DNA of 11,837 nt from NCBI GenBank assembly GCA_937915485.1, contig CALGII010000189.1, forward strand, positions 1-11,837. The letters run 5' to 3'. The DNA comes from an uncultured Ignavibacteriota bacterium. Its GTDB lineage: Bacteria > Bacteroidota > Ignavibacteria > Tepidaquicellales > Tepidaquicellaceae. The notes beneath the pieces are model-generated. The model was not told the origin of the DNA. It saw only the letters and a list, made by a program, of their open reading frames with translations, and did no database searches. The translations under genes were made by a program, and so were the position numbers. This document shows positions 1 through 6,806 of this stretch, one piece after another; position 1 is the first letter of the stretch, and each line of letters opens with the position of its first letter.

Positions 1-1
1 A

Positions 2-292
2 ATCAGGCAGATTTCTTCGGGTGTGCCGGAGAAGTTCAATCTTTATCAGAACTATCCAAATCCGTTCAATCCCGTGACGAATATAAAATTCGACGTCGCG
101 AAGTCATCGAAAGTAACATTGAGCATATTCGATATATCGGGCAGGGAAATCACGTCGAAAACATTCGATAACTTATCCGCCGGCACTTATGAATACAGGT
201 TTGACGGCTCCGCATTCTCTTCCGGCGCGTATTTCTTCAGAATATCCGGAAACGGATTTACTGCGACGAAGAAAATGATACTCGTAAAATAA
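2..292 (+). CDS. C-terminal fragment of a T9SS-secreted protein (type A sorting domain)
   Basis: The frame is open from the left edge of the window to the TAA at 290-292, so this is the 3' end of a longer gene. A GTG at 23 lies in frame but is most likely an internal valine. The 96 visible residues are a T9SS type A sorting domain. They start with LYQNYPNPFNP, followed by an immunoglobulin-like beta fold (IKFDV, VTLSIFDISGREI, SAGTYEYRFDG, SSGAYFFRI) and a basic end with KKMILVK. In this family the domain takes cargo from the periplasm through the type IX system and is then cleaved, leaving the protein secreted or anchored on the surface. The cargo domain lies outside the window, so its function cannot be given. 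A strong terminator follows 40 bases later. The same type of tail occurs at the end of the gene at 1296-2807. Confidence in the domain is high. Confidence 0.93.
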   Translation: MRQISSGVPEKFNLYQNYPNPFNPVTNIKFDVAKSSKVTLSIFDISGREITSKTFDNLSAGTYEYRFDGSAFSSGAYFFRISGNGFTATKKMILVK

Positions 293-332
293 AAAGTCAG
301 CAGTTAAAAGGAAAATACAAGAATATTATAAT

Positions 333-364
333 GGCTGTTCCGTTAAGGCGGAGCAGCCTTTTTT
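333..364 (+). terminator. Rho-independent terminator after the T9SS gene
   Basis: A 10-bp stem (GGCTGTTCCG at 333-342 against CGGAGCAGCC at 349-358, with one G-T wobble) has a 6-base loop and is followed by TTTTTT at 359-364. It ends the transcript of the gene that stops at 292. Read on the minus strand the stem persists but the T-run is poor, so it may serve the minus-strand gene at 392-646 only weakly. A second small dyad, CTGCCGCGGCAG at 374-385, lies between the two genes. Confidence 0.88.
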
Positions 365-391
365 AATTATGGACTGCCGCGGCAGGGGAAA

Positions 392-646
392 TCAGTTGTA
401 GCATTCGTACTGTATCAACTGCCATTTGAAATCGTTGAGGTTGTACGCGAGTTCGCAGACGACCTTCTGCTTCTCGCATATAACGCTGAAGTGGTATTCA
501 AACGCCTCGCCCGTGGGAATCTTCCACGTCGAGTTCACGCGGGAGACGTTGTACACGTCGTTCTTCCACTTGAACTTCACTATTTCCACCTTCAGGTTGT
601 GGAAAAAAGCAATCACGTCAATCGGCTCAAAAATCTGATTTTCCAT
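392..646 (-). CDS. Small conserved-looking protein, 84 aa, unknown function
   Basis: The ATG is at 646-644 and the TGA at 394-392, on the minus strand. Codons are G/C-rich at third positions, as in the other genes here, so I take it as real coding sequence. No signal peptide, membrane segment or cysteine motif is visible. The pattern is a compact beta-rich protein: an N-terminal IDVIAFF, then FKWKNDVYNVSRVNSTWKI, a central YHFSVIC and a C-terminal VCELAYNLNDFKWQLIQYE. The order 'basic-W-x-x-x-x-Y-x-V ... W ... Y-x-V ... EL-x-Y ... W-x-L' recalls the small DUF6504-type proteins found beside translesion polymerase genes. That is a pattern-level impression only, and no polymerase is nearby. A sigma70-like promoter lies just upstream (665-695), giving a leader of roughly a dozen bases without a Shine-Dalgarno site. 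It appears monocistronic. Function unknown. Confidence 0.75.
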   Translation of the reverse strand: MENQIFEPIDVIAFFHNLKVEIVKFKWKNDVYNVSRVNSTWKIPTGEAFEYHFSVICEKQKVVCELAYNLNDFKWQLIQYECYN

Positions 647-664
647 AATTCATATACTACCATA

Positions 665-695
665 CAAAATTAAGGTATGTTTCGGGAAATGTCAA
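665..695 (-). promoter_or_regulatory. Promoter for the 84-aa gene
   Basis: Read on the minus strand, TTGACA (695-690) is followed by 17 bases and then TAATTTTG (672-665). This fits both a classic -35/-10 arrangement and the Bacteroidota -7 consensus TAnnTTTG. Initiation about 6-8 bases downstream would leave a very short leader before the ATG at 646. The plus strand of the same DNA holds the start of the doubtful ORF at 677-829. Confidence 0.6.
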
Positions 696-829
696 GAGGA
701 GGCGTATTCGGAGTCTCGTTGCCGCACGTTTTAAGAACCGCATCACCCCGGATAACAGTGGAGGCAGAGGAGCACGGCTCTGACTATACGGGAACGTATC
801 GTCCGGAATTGATAAAAAAAGTGCCGTAG
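677..829 (+). other. Doubtful small ORF, 50 codons
   Basis: An ATG at 677 (second in-frame ATG at 689) opens 50 codons and ends at the TAG inside the first GTGCCGTAGGCACG palindrome (827-829). The predicted peptide includes GGVFGVSLPHVLRTASPR and EEHGSDYTGTYRPELIKKVP. I do not recognise it. An AAGG lies only two bases before the first ATG, too close to act as a normal ribosome site, and the start sits inside the minus-strand promoter of the neighbouring gene. The DNA also contains two perfect short dyads, CAGAG/CTCTG (765-769 with 778-782) and ATACG-GGAA-CGTAT (786-799). These suggest a structured or repeated non-coding element rather than a gene. It could equally be a remnant of a degraded gene. 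Low confidence as coding. Confidence 0.25.
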
Positions 830-845
830 GCACGATAGTATTTTA
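818..845 (+). repeat. Palindromic repeat, copy 1 (GTGCCGTAGGCACG...AGTATTT)
   Basis: GTGCC-GTA-GGCAC (821-833) is a perfect 5-bp dyad with a 3-base loop. It is followed by GATAGTATTTTA. Copy 2 lies 49 bases downstream with the same core and nearly the same right flank. The pair looks like a short interspersed palindromic element. Confidence 0.65.
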
Positions 846-868
846 GATAGAGAAGTTACCGGGTAAAG

Positions 869-893
869 AGTGCCGTAGGCACGGCAGTATTTA
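869..893 (+). repeat. Palindromic repeat, copy 2 (GTGCCGTAGGCACG...AGTATTT)
   Basis: This copy repeats AGTGCCGTAGGCACG at 869-883. The following bases, GCAGTATTTA, differ from copy 1 at two positions (AT becomes GC). Between the two copies lies another small dyad, TTACCGGGTAA (856-866). The T-rich flank could allow a weak terminator function, but no gene ends nearby. Confidence 0.65.
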
Positions 894-929
894 TTTTGCT
901 ATACAGAGAAATTTTGAAACCGATTATAA

Positions 930-1159
930 AAGAGCGGTAATTTTCCATTCAGACAGGACACAGAAAGAACGGATAGGACAGATAAGAGCGGTAATTTTCC
1001 ATTCAGACAGGACACAGAAAGAACGGATAGGACAGATAAGAGCGGTAATTTTCCATTCAGACAGGACACAGAAAGAACGGATTGAACGGATAAGAGCGGA
1101 TAATTTTTTATTTAGACAGGACACAGAAAGAACGGATTGGACATATAAGAGCGGATAAT
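930..1159 (+). repeat. 54-bp tandem repeat, about 4.2 copies
   Basis: The unit begins AAGAGCGGTAATTTTCCATT and ends GGATAGGACAGAT. Copies lie at 930-983, 984-1037, 1038-1091 and 1092-1146, with a stub AAGAGCGGATAA at 1147-1158. Copies 1 and 2 are identical over all 54 bases. Copy 3 differs at three positions in its last ten bases. Copy 4 is 55 bases long and diverges in its A/T-rich middle. Identity falling toward the right edge points to recent duplication at the left side. The period is a multiple of three, so the minus strand stays open by arithmetic and yields an artificial repeat peptide. No spacers are present, so this is not a CRISPR array. Each unit contains short GGACA/GAACGGAT sub-motifs. 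Confidence 0.9.
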
Positions 1160-1164
1160 GCTTT

Positions 1165-1202
1165 CTCCGTGTTCCTCTGTGAGAACTCTGTGTATCCCTG
1201 TG
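1165..1202 (+). repeat. CTSYGTG short repeats at helical spacing
   Basis: CTCCGTG (1165), CTCTGTG (1175), CTCTGTG (1186) and CCCTGTG (1196) start 10, 11 and 10 bases apart, on one face of the DNA helix. They follow directly on the 54-bp repeat block, whose minus strand also carries CTGTGTCCTGT. Low-complexity decay of a once larger repeat and iteron-like protein binding are both possible. No gene overlaps this stretch. Confidence 0.5.
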
Positions 1203-1250
1203 TAATTGCTCTTTGGCGATTTGTGAATATTTGATTTTTTGTATAAAGAA

Positions 1251-1278
1251 AAGCCCCGCGTCGGGGCGGGGCTTTAAA
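1251..1278 (-). terminator. Rho-independent terminator of the beta-helix gene
   Basis: A perfect 9-bp stem, AAGCCCCGC (1251-1259) with GCGGGGCTT (1266-1274), closes a 6-base loop. Read on the minus strand it is followed by a T-rich run (TTCTTT) leading to about 1244. It lies about 20 bases past the stop codon of the minus-strand gene ending at 1296, so it terminates that transcript. Confidence 0.85.
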
Positions 1279-1295
1279 GAGTGATAACAAAAAAA

Positions 1296-2807
1296 TTATT
1301 TTACTATCGCGATTCGTTTAGCATAAGAGTTGCCCGTTGTTTCAAGCCTTACTATGTAAACGCTGCTCGGAAGTCCGCTTGATATCCAGTTCCTTTCGTA
1401 TTCTCCCGCTTTCAGGAATTCGTTAGCGATCGTATATATTTCGCGTCCGAGGAGATCGTAAATTTTTATTCTTGTAACGCCGTCATTTGCGATTCTGAAT
1501 TTAATCATTACTTCGGGATTGAACGGATTCGGGTATATGTCGAGGAATTCGAAATTATTCGCTACGACGGGATTTCCCATAACACCCGTCGGTCCGCCGA
1601 TTGGCAGAAAATCGACAACTCCGAGCGTCGTGCTGTCAACTTTATGGAATATGTGCGCCTCGATTGAATCAAGGTTTGTAGTATTCCAGAAGTTGTTCTC
1701 GGCTTTTATCGAGTCGGGAGTGTTATTATACACGTCGTATATTTTCCCGCTGTTACCGTTTCCGTAAATCAAATTCATTCCTACATCGGTCGTGTCGGAG
1801 TTTCCGAGGTTACCTATATTCGGCTTCGATGTGTTCTGAATTGTAATGCCCCAGAGATTCCATCTGATTTTATTCCGTGTAATTATTACGGAGGATGTCG
1901 ACCACGCGCCCGCAAAGTTGAGACCGCTGCCGCCGAGAGCAGGATTGCCCTGCGTGCTGTTGCTGTCTATCACGTTATTGTTTATGTAGGCGTTGATTCC
2001 GCCCGCGAGCAATGCGATTCCGTATCGGTTATTCTTAATAACGTTGTTCTCTATTATGAGTGATGATATCGTTCCTACAGGCAGAAAGGCGATGGCTCCC
2101 GAATTCGTCGACGACCTGAGTATGTAATTGTTGCTTATTATTATCGGCGATGTGCCTCCCGCGCCGAGATTTATCTGCGCGGTGTTATAATTCGACGTGT
2201 TGTTGTCAATCAGCGTGTTGTACATAATGGTAGGGGAGTTCGATATGTTGGCGCCTCCAACAATTGCCGCCCTTACGCTTCGCGTAATGAGGCAGTTAGT
2301 TATTACGGCATTAGACCTGAAAAGTGAAATTGAACCGCTCTGCATTCCCGATGCATAATAAGAGTTGTTCCTTATCTTGCAGTTGTCAATTAACGGACTG
2401 CAATCGAGTATTCTTATGCTGTTAGCGTGTTCGAATATAAGTTTTTTCAAAGACGTCGAATAAGCGGAATCCAGTACTATGCCCTTGTACTTTTGCGTCG
2501 TGTCAGACGCGGTGAACTTCACGGAATCGGGCGGATTGATTAGAAGAGTTCCCTTGACGTAAAGCAATCCGAGGTTCGGGAATTTGAAGATCGCGTTAGT
2601 GAAAATCTTCAAAGTGTCGTTCCTGGAAATTATCAGGGTGTCGTCGTTGAGAAAATAGGAGCCCGAACTGAAGGTGACCGAACCGCCTGAGAACGCCACG
2701 AGACTGTCGAGTGTCCAACTCTTTCCCGTTCCCGGCGTGTTATAATCCGCAAACACTGAACTAAGAGCAAAGAAGGAAAATAAAATTCCTATTAATAAAT
2801 GTTTCAT
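1296..2807 (-). CDS. Secreted parallel beta-helix protein with T9SS sorting domain
   Basis: This is an exported protein of 503 residues. A signal peptide (MKHLLIGILFSFFALSSVFA, likely cut after A20) is followed by a short beta-rich lead. From about residue 110 to 375 there are repeated right-handed beta-helix turns with N/I/D-rich rungs such as LIIENNVIKNNRYGIAL, YINNNVIDSNS and VIITRNKIRWNLWGITIQ. The helix closes with AENNFWNTTNLDSIEAHIF and LGVVDFLPIGG, a motif common at the end of NosD/PbH1-type helices. A T9SS type A sorting domain (about 421-503) begins with IYPNPFNPEVMIKF and ends KRIAIVK. Such proteins are often surface carbohydrate-binding or carbohydrate-cleaving proteins or adhesins. 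No catalytic residues can be identified, so an enzyme activity is not claimed. The ATG at 2807 is chosen because the signal peptide starts there; upstream is A/T-rich with no Shine-Dalgarno site. It is divergent from bshC and monocistronic. Confidence 0.92.
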   Translation of the reverse strand: MKHLLIGILFSFFALSSVFADYNTPGTGKSWTLDSLVAFSGGSVTFSSGSYFLNDDTLIISRNDTLKIFTNAIFKFPNLGLLYVKGTLLINPPDSVKFTASDTTQKYKGIVLDSAYSTSLKKLIFEHANSIRILDCSPLIDNCKIRNNSYYASGMQSGSISLFRSNAVITNCLITRSVRAAIVGGANISNSPTIMYNTLIDNNTSNYNTAQINLGAGGTSPIIISNNYILRSSTNSGAIAFLPVGTISSLIIENNVIKNNRYGIALLAGGINAYINNNVIDSNSTQGNPALGGSGLNFAGAWSTSSVIITRNKIRWNLWGITIQNTSKPNIGNLGNSDTTDVGMNLIYGNGNSGKIYDVYNNTPDSIKAENNFWNTTNLDSIEAHIFHKVDSTTLGVVDFLPIGGPTGVMGNPVVANNFEFLDIYPNPFNPEVMIKFRIANDGVTRIKIYDLLGREIYTIANEFLKAGEYERNWISSGLPSSVYIVRLETTGNSYAKRIAIVK

Positions 2808-2979
2808 TATTTAATTTTTTTAAATTTGTAAATGACCCAGTAAACTGAAAGTGATTATCTCGAGATGTAAAAGCCCTGAAGCTGCAACTCTCTTAAAACA
2901 CCGAATTAAAACATAACAAATTAATGTAATATTTGCTAAATTCTTTGTTACAAATTAATATATTCAAAGACAAAATATA

Positions 2980-4674
2980 ATGCAAATTAAAATGAACATA
3001 CCGTATGCAAGCCTTCCGGGTTACAACGGCTTGTACATAGATTACGTTCATCATTTTGATAAGGTAAGGGCGTTTTACGAGTTTCCGTTCGATAATGAGG
3101 GCATATTCAATTCAATTACTTCGAAAAAAGAATCATATAACAACAGCGCGATAAGCAGGATTGAAGTATGCGAATCGCTTAAGACACAGAACAAGTTTTT
3201 TAATTCGGGCGAATCCGCTTTTCTTAATATAGAATTTCTTAAAGAGCCGGATACTTTCGCCGTGGTAACGGGGCAGCAGATTGGGATGCTTACGGGCAAT
3301 CTCTATACGATCATCAAGGCGCTTAACGCCGTCGATTTATCCAAAAGCCTTTCGCTGAAATACCCTGAGTTCAAGTTTGTTCCCGTATTCTGGCTCGAGG
3401 CAGACGACCACGATTTTCAGGAAATCAACAACATAAATATTTTAAATAAGGAAGGTCATCCTGTCAATATAAGTTATCTTCAGAAAGGAATCGAAAAGGA
3501 GAGATATCTCACACCGACAGGGAAGATTGTTCTCGACGAATACATAAATACTTTCAGTCAGACCCTTAAAGACAATCTCGTTCAGACTGAATTCACCGAG
3601 CAGTTGTTTTATCTGATAAACCGTTCGTACAAGGAGGGAATAGACCTTGTTACCGCTTTTGCTAGATTCTTCAATTACATTCTCGGAGATACGGGTCTTA
3701 TTTTCTGCAACCCGACTGATAGGGAAATAAAGAAAATAATGACGCCTGTTTTTGAAAAGGAATTGAATACTTTTCCCGCGACCTGCGAACTTGTAGTCAA
3801 TAAATCGGCAGAGATGGAACTTAAATACGAGCCGCAGGTTAAACCGCGCTCGATAAATCTGTTTTATACTTATAACGATAACAGGCATCTCATCGAGATG
3901 AAAGACGACAAATTCTCTCTGAGAAATACACGCCAGAAATTTGAAAAGGAGGAATTGTTTAATCTTCTTGTATCTAATCCGGAAAATTTCAGTCCGAACG
4001 TAATTCTCCGCCCGATATGCCAGGATTACCTCCTTCCGACAATCGCGTATGTAGGCGGACCGTCGGAAGTGGCTTATTTCGGGCAGTTCAGAGACGTATA
4101 TGATTTTTACGGATTGAAGATGCCGGTGATTTTTCCCAGAACTTCCGTTACGGTTCTTGAGGGAAAGGTGGAGAGTTTTCTTGAGAAGTACGACATAAGT
4201 TTTGACGAACTCTTCGATGAGGAGATTGTTTCTAAAAAACTTTTAGGCAAGGTCAACGAAATTAACGTGGAAGAAATATTCACGAATTTTACAGACGAAC
4301 TGAACGCGCTGATTTATACATACGGTAATGAACTTGATAAAGTAGACAGGAACCTTGTTCAAGCGCTGAAGAACAAATACGACAAGTTCATCGAAAATAT
4401 AGGATTCCTGAAACCGAAATTCGTTGATTCGCAAATGAAACAGAACGATACTACAGGGAAAAAACTGGCTTCAGTTCTGGAAAGCGTTTATCCGCAGGAG
4501 ACGCTTCAGGAGAGATATTTTAACATAGCGTATTACCTGAATAAATATGGTTTTGATTTTATCAGGGAACTGTCCAATACGATAGAAGTAAAGAAACATT
4601 TTCATCAGGTAATCAGCGTGAGTATTAAAAAAGATATTGAACAACCCGCGCTTTTCGATAACAGCATCCGATAA
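2980..4674 (+). CDS. bshC: BshC, cysteine-adding enzyme of bacillithiol biosynthesis
   Basis: BshC is assigned to the last step of bacillithiol synthesis: joining cysteine to the glucosamine of GlcN-malate, in the cytoplasm. The 564 residues are close to the usual family length of about 540. Family signatures are clear: VTGQQIGMLTGNLYTIIKA (96-114), PVFWLEADDHDFQEIN (135-150, the 'FW..EDHDF' block) and YVGGPSEVAYFGQ (357-369), plus PRTSVTVLE soon after. A C-terminal helical region rich in charged residues fits the coiled coil of BshC dimers. The protein ends with the family-like EQPALFDNSIR. A second ATG at 2992 (MNIPYASLPGY) is an equally plausible start; neither has a Shine-Dalgarno site. 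It leads a five-gene run, and the next gene starts at or just before its stop. bshA and bshB are not in the window. Confidence 0.95.
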   Translation: MQIKMNIPYASLPGYNGLYIDYVHHFDKVRAFYEFPFDNEGIFNSITSKKESYNNSAISRIEVCESLKTQNKFFNSGESAFLNIEFLKEPDTFAVVTGQQIGMLTGNLYTIIKALNAVDLSKSLSLKYPEFKFVPVFWLEADDHDFQEINNINILNKEGHPVNISYLQKGIEKERYLTPTGKIVLDEYINTFSQTLKDNLVQTEFTEQLFYLINRSYKEGIDLVTAFARFFNYILGDTGLIFCNPTDREIKKIMTPVFEKELNTFPATCELVVNKSAEMELKYEPQVKPRSINLFYTYNDNRHLIEMKDDKFSLRNTRQKFEKEELFNLLVSNPENFSPNVILRPICQDYLLPTIAYVGGPSEVAYFGQFRDVYDFYGLKMPVIFPRTSVTVLEGKVESFLEKYDISFDELFDEEIVSKKLLGKVNEINVEEIFTNFTDELNALIYTYGNELDKVDRNLVQALKNKYDKFIENIGFLKPKFVDSQMKQNDTTGKKLASVLESVYPQETLQERYFNIAYYLNKYGFDFIRELSNTIEVKKHFHQVISVSIKKDIEQPALFDNSIR

Positions 4675-4675
4675 T

Positions 4676-5632
4676 TTGCCGGAGAAACTGAAAATATTGG
4701 CGGTACGTTTGTCATCGCTCGGCGATATTATTTTAACGTATCCCTTCGTGAACGAAATCAAAAGACTTTATCCCGGCTCCGAACTTGTTTTCCTTACGAA
4801 GGAACAGTACGCGGAAGCAGCGGAAATGCATCCCGGTATCGATAAGATTTTAATCTACAATGCGGAAAGCCGGAAGGAAATTGCAGGTTACGGCTTCGAC
4901 GTCATTTTCGACCTGCACAGAAACCAGAGAACACTTAAACTGCTTTCATCACAGGGAACCCGCGTAATAAGAGTAAGGAAAGACTCGGTTAAAAAAATAG
5001 TCCTCGCGGCTTTCAAGGTTAACCTCCTTAAAGATTACGCTCCGGTTTACCGAAGATACCTGAACGCCTTGAAAGAATACAACAGCGCCGCGTCGGATGA
5101 ATACACAGAAACCCCGGGACTTTTGTCAGGCGAAAGCCGTATAAACGGCAGGTATATACTTGTTTCGCCTTCGTCGAAGCATTTCACGAAAAGATATCCG
5201 GCGGAAAGGCTGCTGAACCTCGTCAGGAATGTAAGGACGACAATCGTTCTTACCGGTGATTCGAATGAAACGGATGTTGATGTATGTTCATATCTGGAAA
5301 AAAATTTAAGTAAATCCGTAAATCTCTGCGGCAAAACCGGTTTGAAGGAACTTGCCGGTCTTATAAGAAACGCCGAACTGGTTATTTGCAACGACAGCGG
5401 AGTGCTGCATCTGGCGGAAACTCTTGGAAAAAAAACGTTCGTGTTTTTCGGCAGCACGGTGAAGGAATTCGGCTTCTATCCGCAACTCGATACAACCGTC
5501 GTGATGGAAAACAATAATCTCGAATGCAGGCCCTGCACCCATATCGGCCGGTCCGATTGTCCGAAGAAACATTTCAGGTGCATGCTGGATATCGATACAA
5601 CACCGCTGGAAACGGAATTAAATAATTATTGA
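4676..5632 (+). CDS. Family 9 glycosyltransferase (heptosyltransferase-like)
   Basis: This is a GT-B fold glycosyltransferase of family 9, the group of ADP-heptose:LPS heptosyltransferases. By family it moves a nucleotide-activated sugar onto a growing envelope glycan at the inner face of the cytoplasmic membrane. Visible signs are the N-terminal KILAVRLSSLGDIILTYP, ILVSPSSKHFTKRYPAERL in the middle, VLTGDSNETD (the usual 'TG...' nucleotide-site strand), and CNDSGVLHLAETLGKKTFVF with FFGST (from about residue 238). The end, CRPCTHIGRSDCPKKHFRCM, has the cysteine pattern often seen at this C-terminus. I choose TTG at 4676, one base after the bshC stop, because families of this type begin a few residues before 'KIL..R.SSLGD'. 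A longer in-frame TTG at 4637 would overlap bshC by 38 bases. The acceptor cannot be read from the sequence. Confidence 0.88.
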   Translation: MPEKLKILAVRLSSLGDIILTYPFVNEIKRLYPGSELVFLTKEQYAEAAEMHPGIDKILIYNAESRKEIAGYGFDVIFDLHRNQRTLKLLSSQGTRVIRVRKDSVKKIVLAAFKVNLLKDYAPVYRRYLNALKEYNSAASDEYTETPGLLSGESRINGRYILVSPSSKHFTKRYPAERLLNLVRNVRTTIVLTGDSNETDVDVCSYLEKNLSKSVNLCGKTGLKELAGLIRNAELVICNDSGVLHLAETLGKKTFVFFGSTVKEFGFYPQLDTTVVMENNNLECRPCTHIGRSDCPKKHFRCMLDIDTTPLETELNNY

Positions 5633-5633
5633 T

Positions 5634-6797
5634 ATGAAAATATTTCTAAAGAAGAACGAAGAACGGCGTCTTAAAATTGGTCATCAGTGGATTTTCTCGA
5701 ACGAGATAGAAAAAGTCGAGGACGAAATAATTGACGGCGGCGTCGCCGAATTGTACTCGAACAGAAACGCATTTCTCGGCAAAGGATTTTACAACAAGCA
5801 CTCCCTGATAGCCGTCAGGTTTCTTACAGGAGGCGAAGAGAATATTGACAGGGAGTTTTTTAAAAAGAGAATAAAAACCGCGGAACAGAGACGGCTGAAG
5901 ATTTATCCGGAAAGAAAATCTTTCAGACTATGCAACAGCGAATCGGATTTCCTGCCCGGTCTTATTATCGACAGATACGGCGATAAGTATTCGCTTCAGA
6001 TATTCTCAAAAGGAATGGAGTTGTTCAAGGACGATGTATGCGGGGTACTAAAGGAATTGGGAGCAGTGTCAATTGCGGAAAAGAACGACAATGAATTGCG
6101 TACGCTTGAAGGGCTCGACAAAAAAGAAGGGATGCTGTTCGGGACCGAATCATCAACTGAAGTGGAAATTGATTCGATTAAATACAACATAGATTTGCTG
6201 AAAGGCCAGAAGACGGGCTTCTATCTTGACCAGGCTTTTAACAGGATGAAAATCAGAAATTATGTTTCGGAGAATTCGAGAGTGCTTGACCTGTTCTGCA
6301 ACGAGGGAGGCTTCTCGCTAAACGCGGCGTATGCGGGTTGCAGGGACATTACGGGCATAGACTCGTCGGAGCATTCAATATTGACTGCGGAGAAGAATGC
6401 TGCATCGAACGGATTCGGTTCGATTAAATTCGAATGCTGCGACGTGTTCGATTATTTTGACAGGGTGTTTCAGACGAAAGACAAGTTCAACCTTATAGTT
6501 CTCGACCCTCCTTCATTCACTAAGTCGAGAAAGAACGTCCCCTCGGCTGTAAAGGGTTATACGGAACTGAATTATAAGGCGATGAAACTGCTTCACAGGA
6601 ATTCGTATCTTTTCACATACAGTTGTTCGCATCATATATCCGAAAAGCAATTCGAGGAAATTCTTGTAAAAGCAGGCGACCTTTCGGGAAGAAGAATACA
6701 GATAATAGACTTCGCGAACTGTTCTTACGACCATCCGCTGCTTCCGCAAATGCCCGAAACAAAATATTTGAAGGGATATATACTAAACGTAAACTAA
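5634..6797 (+). CDS. rlmI: RlmI-type 23S rRNA (cytosine-5) methyltransferase
   Basis: This is a class I SAM-dependent methyltransferase of the RlmI/RlmK family. E. coli RlmI makes m5C1962 in 23S rRNA; that target is inferred here. The 387 residues match the family (about 390). An N-terminal PUA-like RNA-binding domain (about 1-75, with GHQWIFSNEIEKV) is followed by a linker domain with SESDFLPGLIIDRYGD (102-117) and TGFYLDQ (194-200). The Rossmann domain then has the SAM loop VLDLFCNEGGFSLNAAYAG (217-235), the acidic GIDSSEHS, the motif IV VLDPPSFTKSRK (289-300) and the SCS motif with likely catalytic C331. The ATG at 5634 lies one base after the TGA of the glycosyltransferase, so the two are almost certainly translated from one message. 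RlmK-like specificity is the main alternative. Confidence 0.9.
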   Translation: MKIFLKKNEERRLKIGHQWIFSNEIEKVEDEIIDGGVAELYSNRNAFLGKGFYNKHSLIAVRFLTGGEENIDREFFKKRIKTAEQRRLKIYPERKSFRLCNSESDFLPGLIIDRYGDKYSLQIFSKGMELFKDDVCGVLKELGAVSIAEKNDNELRTLEGLDKKEGMLFGTESSTEVEIDSIKYNIDLLKGQKTGFYLDQAFNRMKIRNYVSENSRVLDLFCNEGGFSLNAAYAGCRDITGIDSSEHSILTAEKNAASNGFGSIKFECCDVFDYFDRVFQTKDKFNLIVLDPPSFTKSRKNVPSAVKGYTELNYKAMKLLHRNSYLFTYSCSHHISEKQFEEILVKAGDLSGRRIQIIDFANCSYDHPLLPQMPETKYLKGYILNVN

Positions 6798-6806
6798 TTA
6801 AACAAT

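Noticed and set aside
426..673. Plus-strand frames opposite the 84-residue protein
   Set aside because: They are shadows of the minus-strand gene, which has coding-type codon bias and a good promoter.
924..1124. Minus-strand open frame with an 18-residue internal repeat (CPIRSFCVLSEWKITAL type)
   Set aside because: It exists only because the 54-bp tandem repeat has a period divisible by three and no stop in that frame. Codon composition is unlike the real genes, and no start signal is present.
930..1159. CRISPR array
   Set aside because: The repeats are directly abutting with no unique spacers between them, and no cas genes are in the window.
1108..1290. Minus-strand frame of 60 codons downstream of the beta-helix gene
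   Set aside because: It runs through the terminator stem and the CTSYGTG tract, and its peptide is low in features of a real protein.
2821..2828. TAAATTTG as -7 element for bshC
   Set aside because: It matches TAnnTTTG, but no TTG or TTTG stands at the right distance upstream, and the bshC start is about 150 bases away.
2916..2959. ACAAATTAAT direct repeat (2916-2925 and 2950-2959) as operator of bshC or the divergent gene
   Set aside because: The region is very A/T-rich, so a 10-base A/T-heavy match 34 bases apart is weak evidence without conservation.
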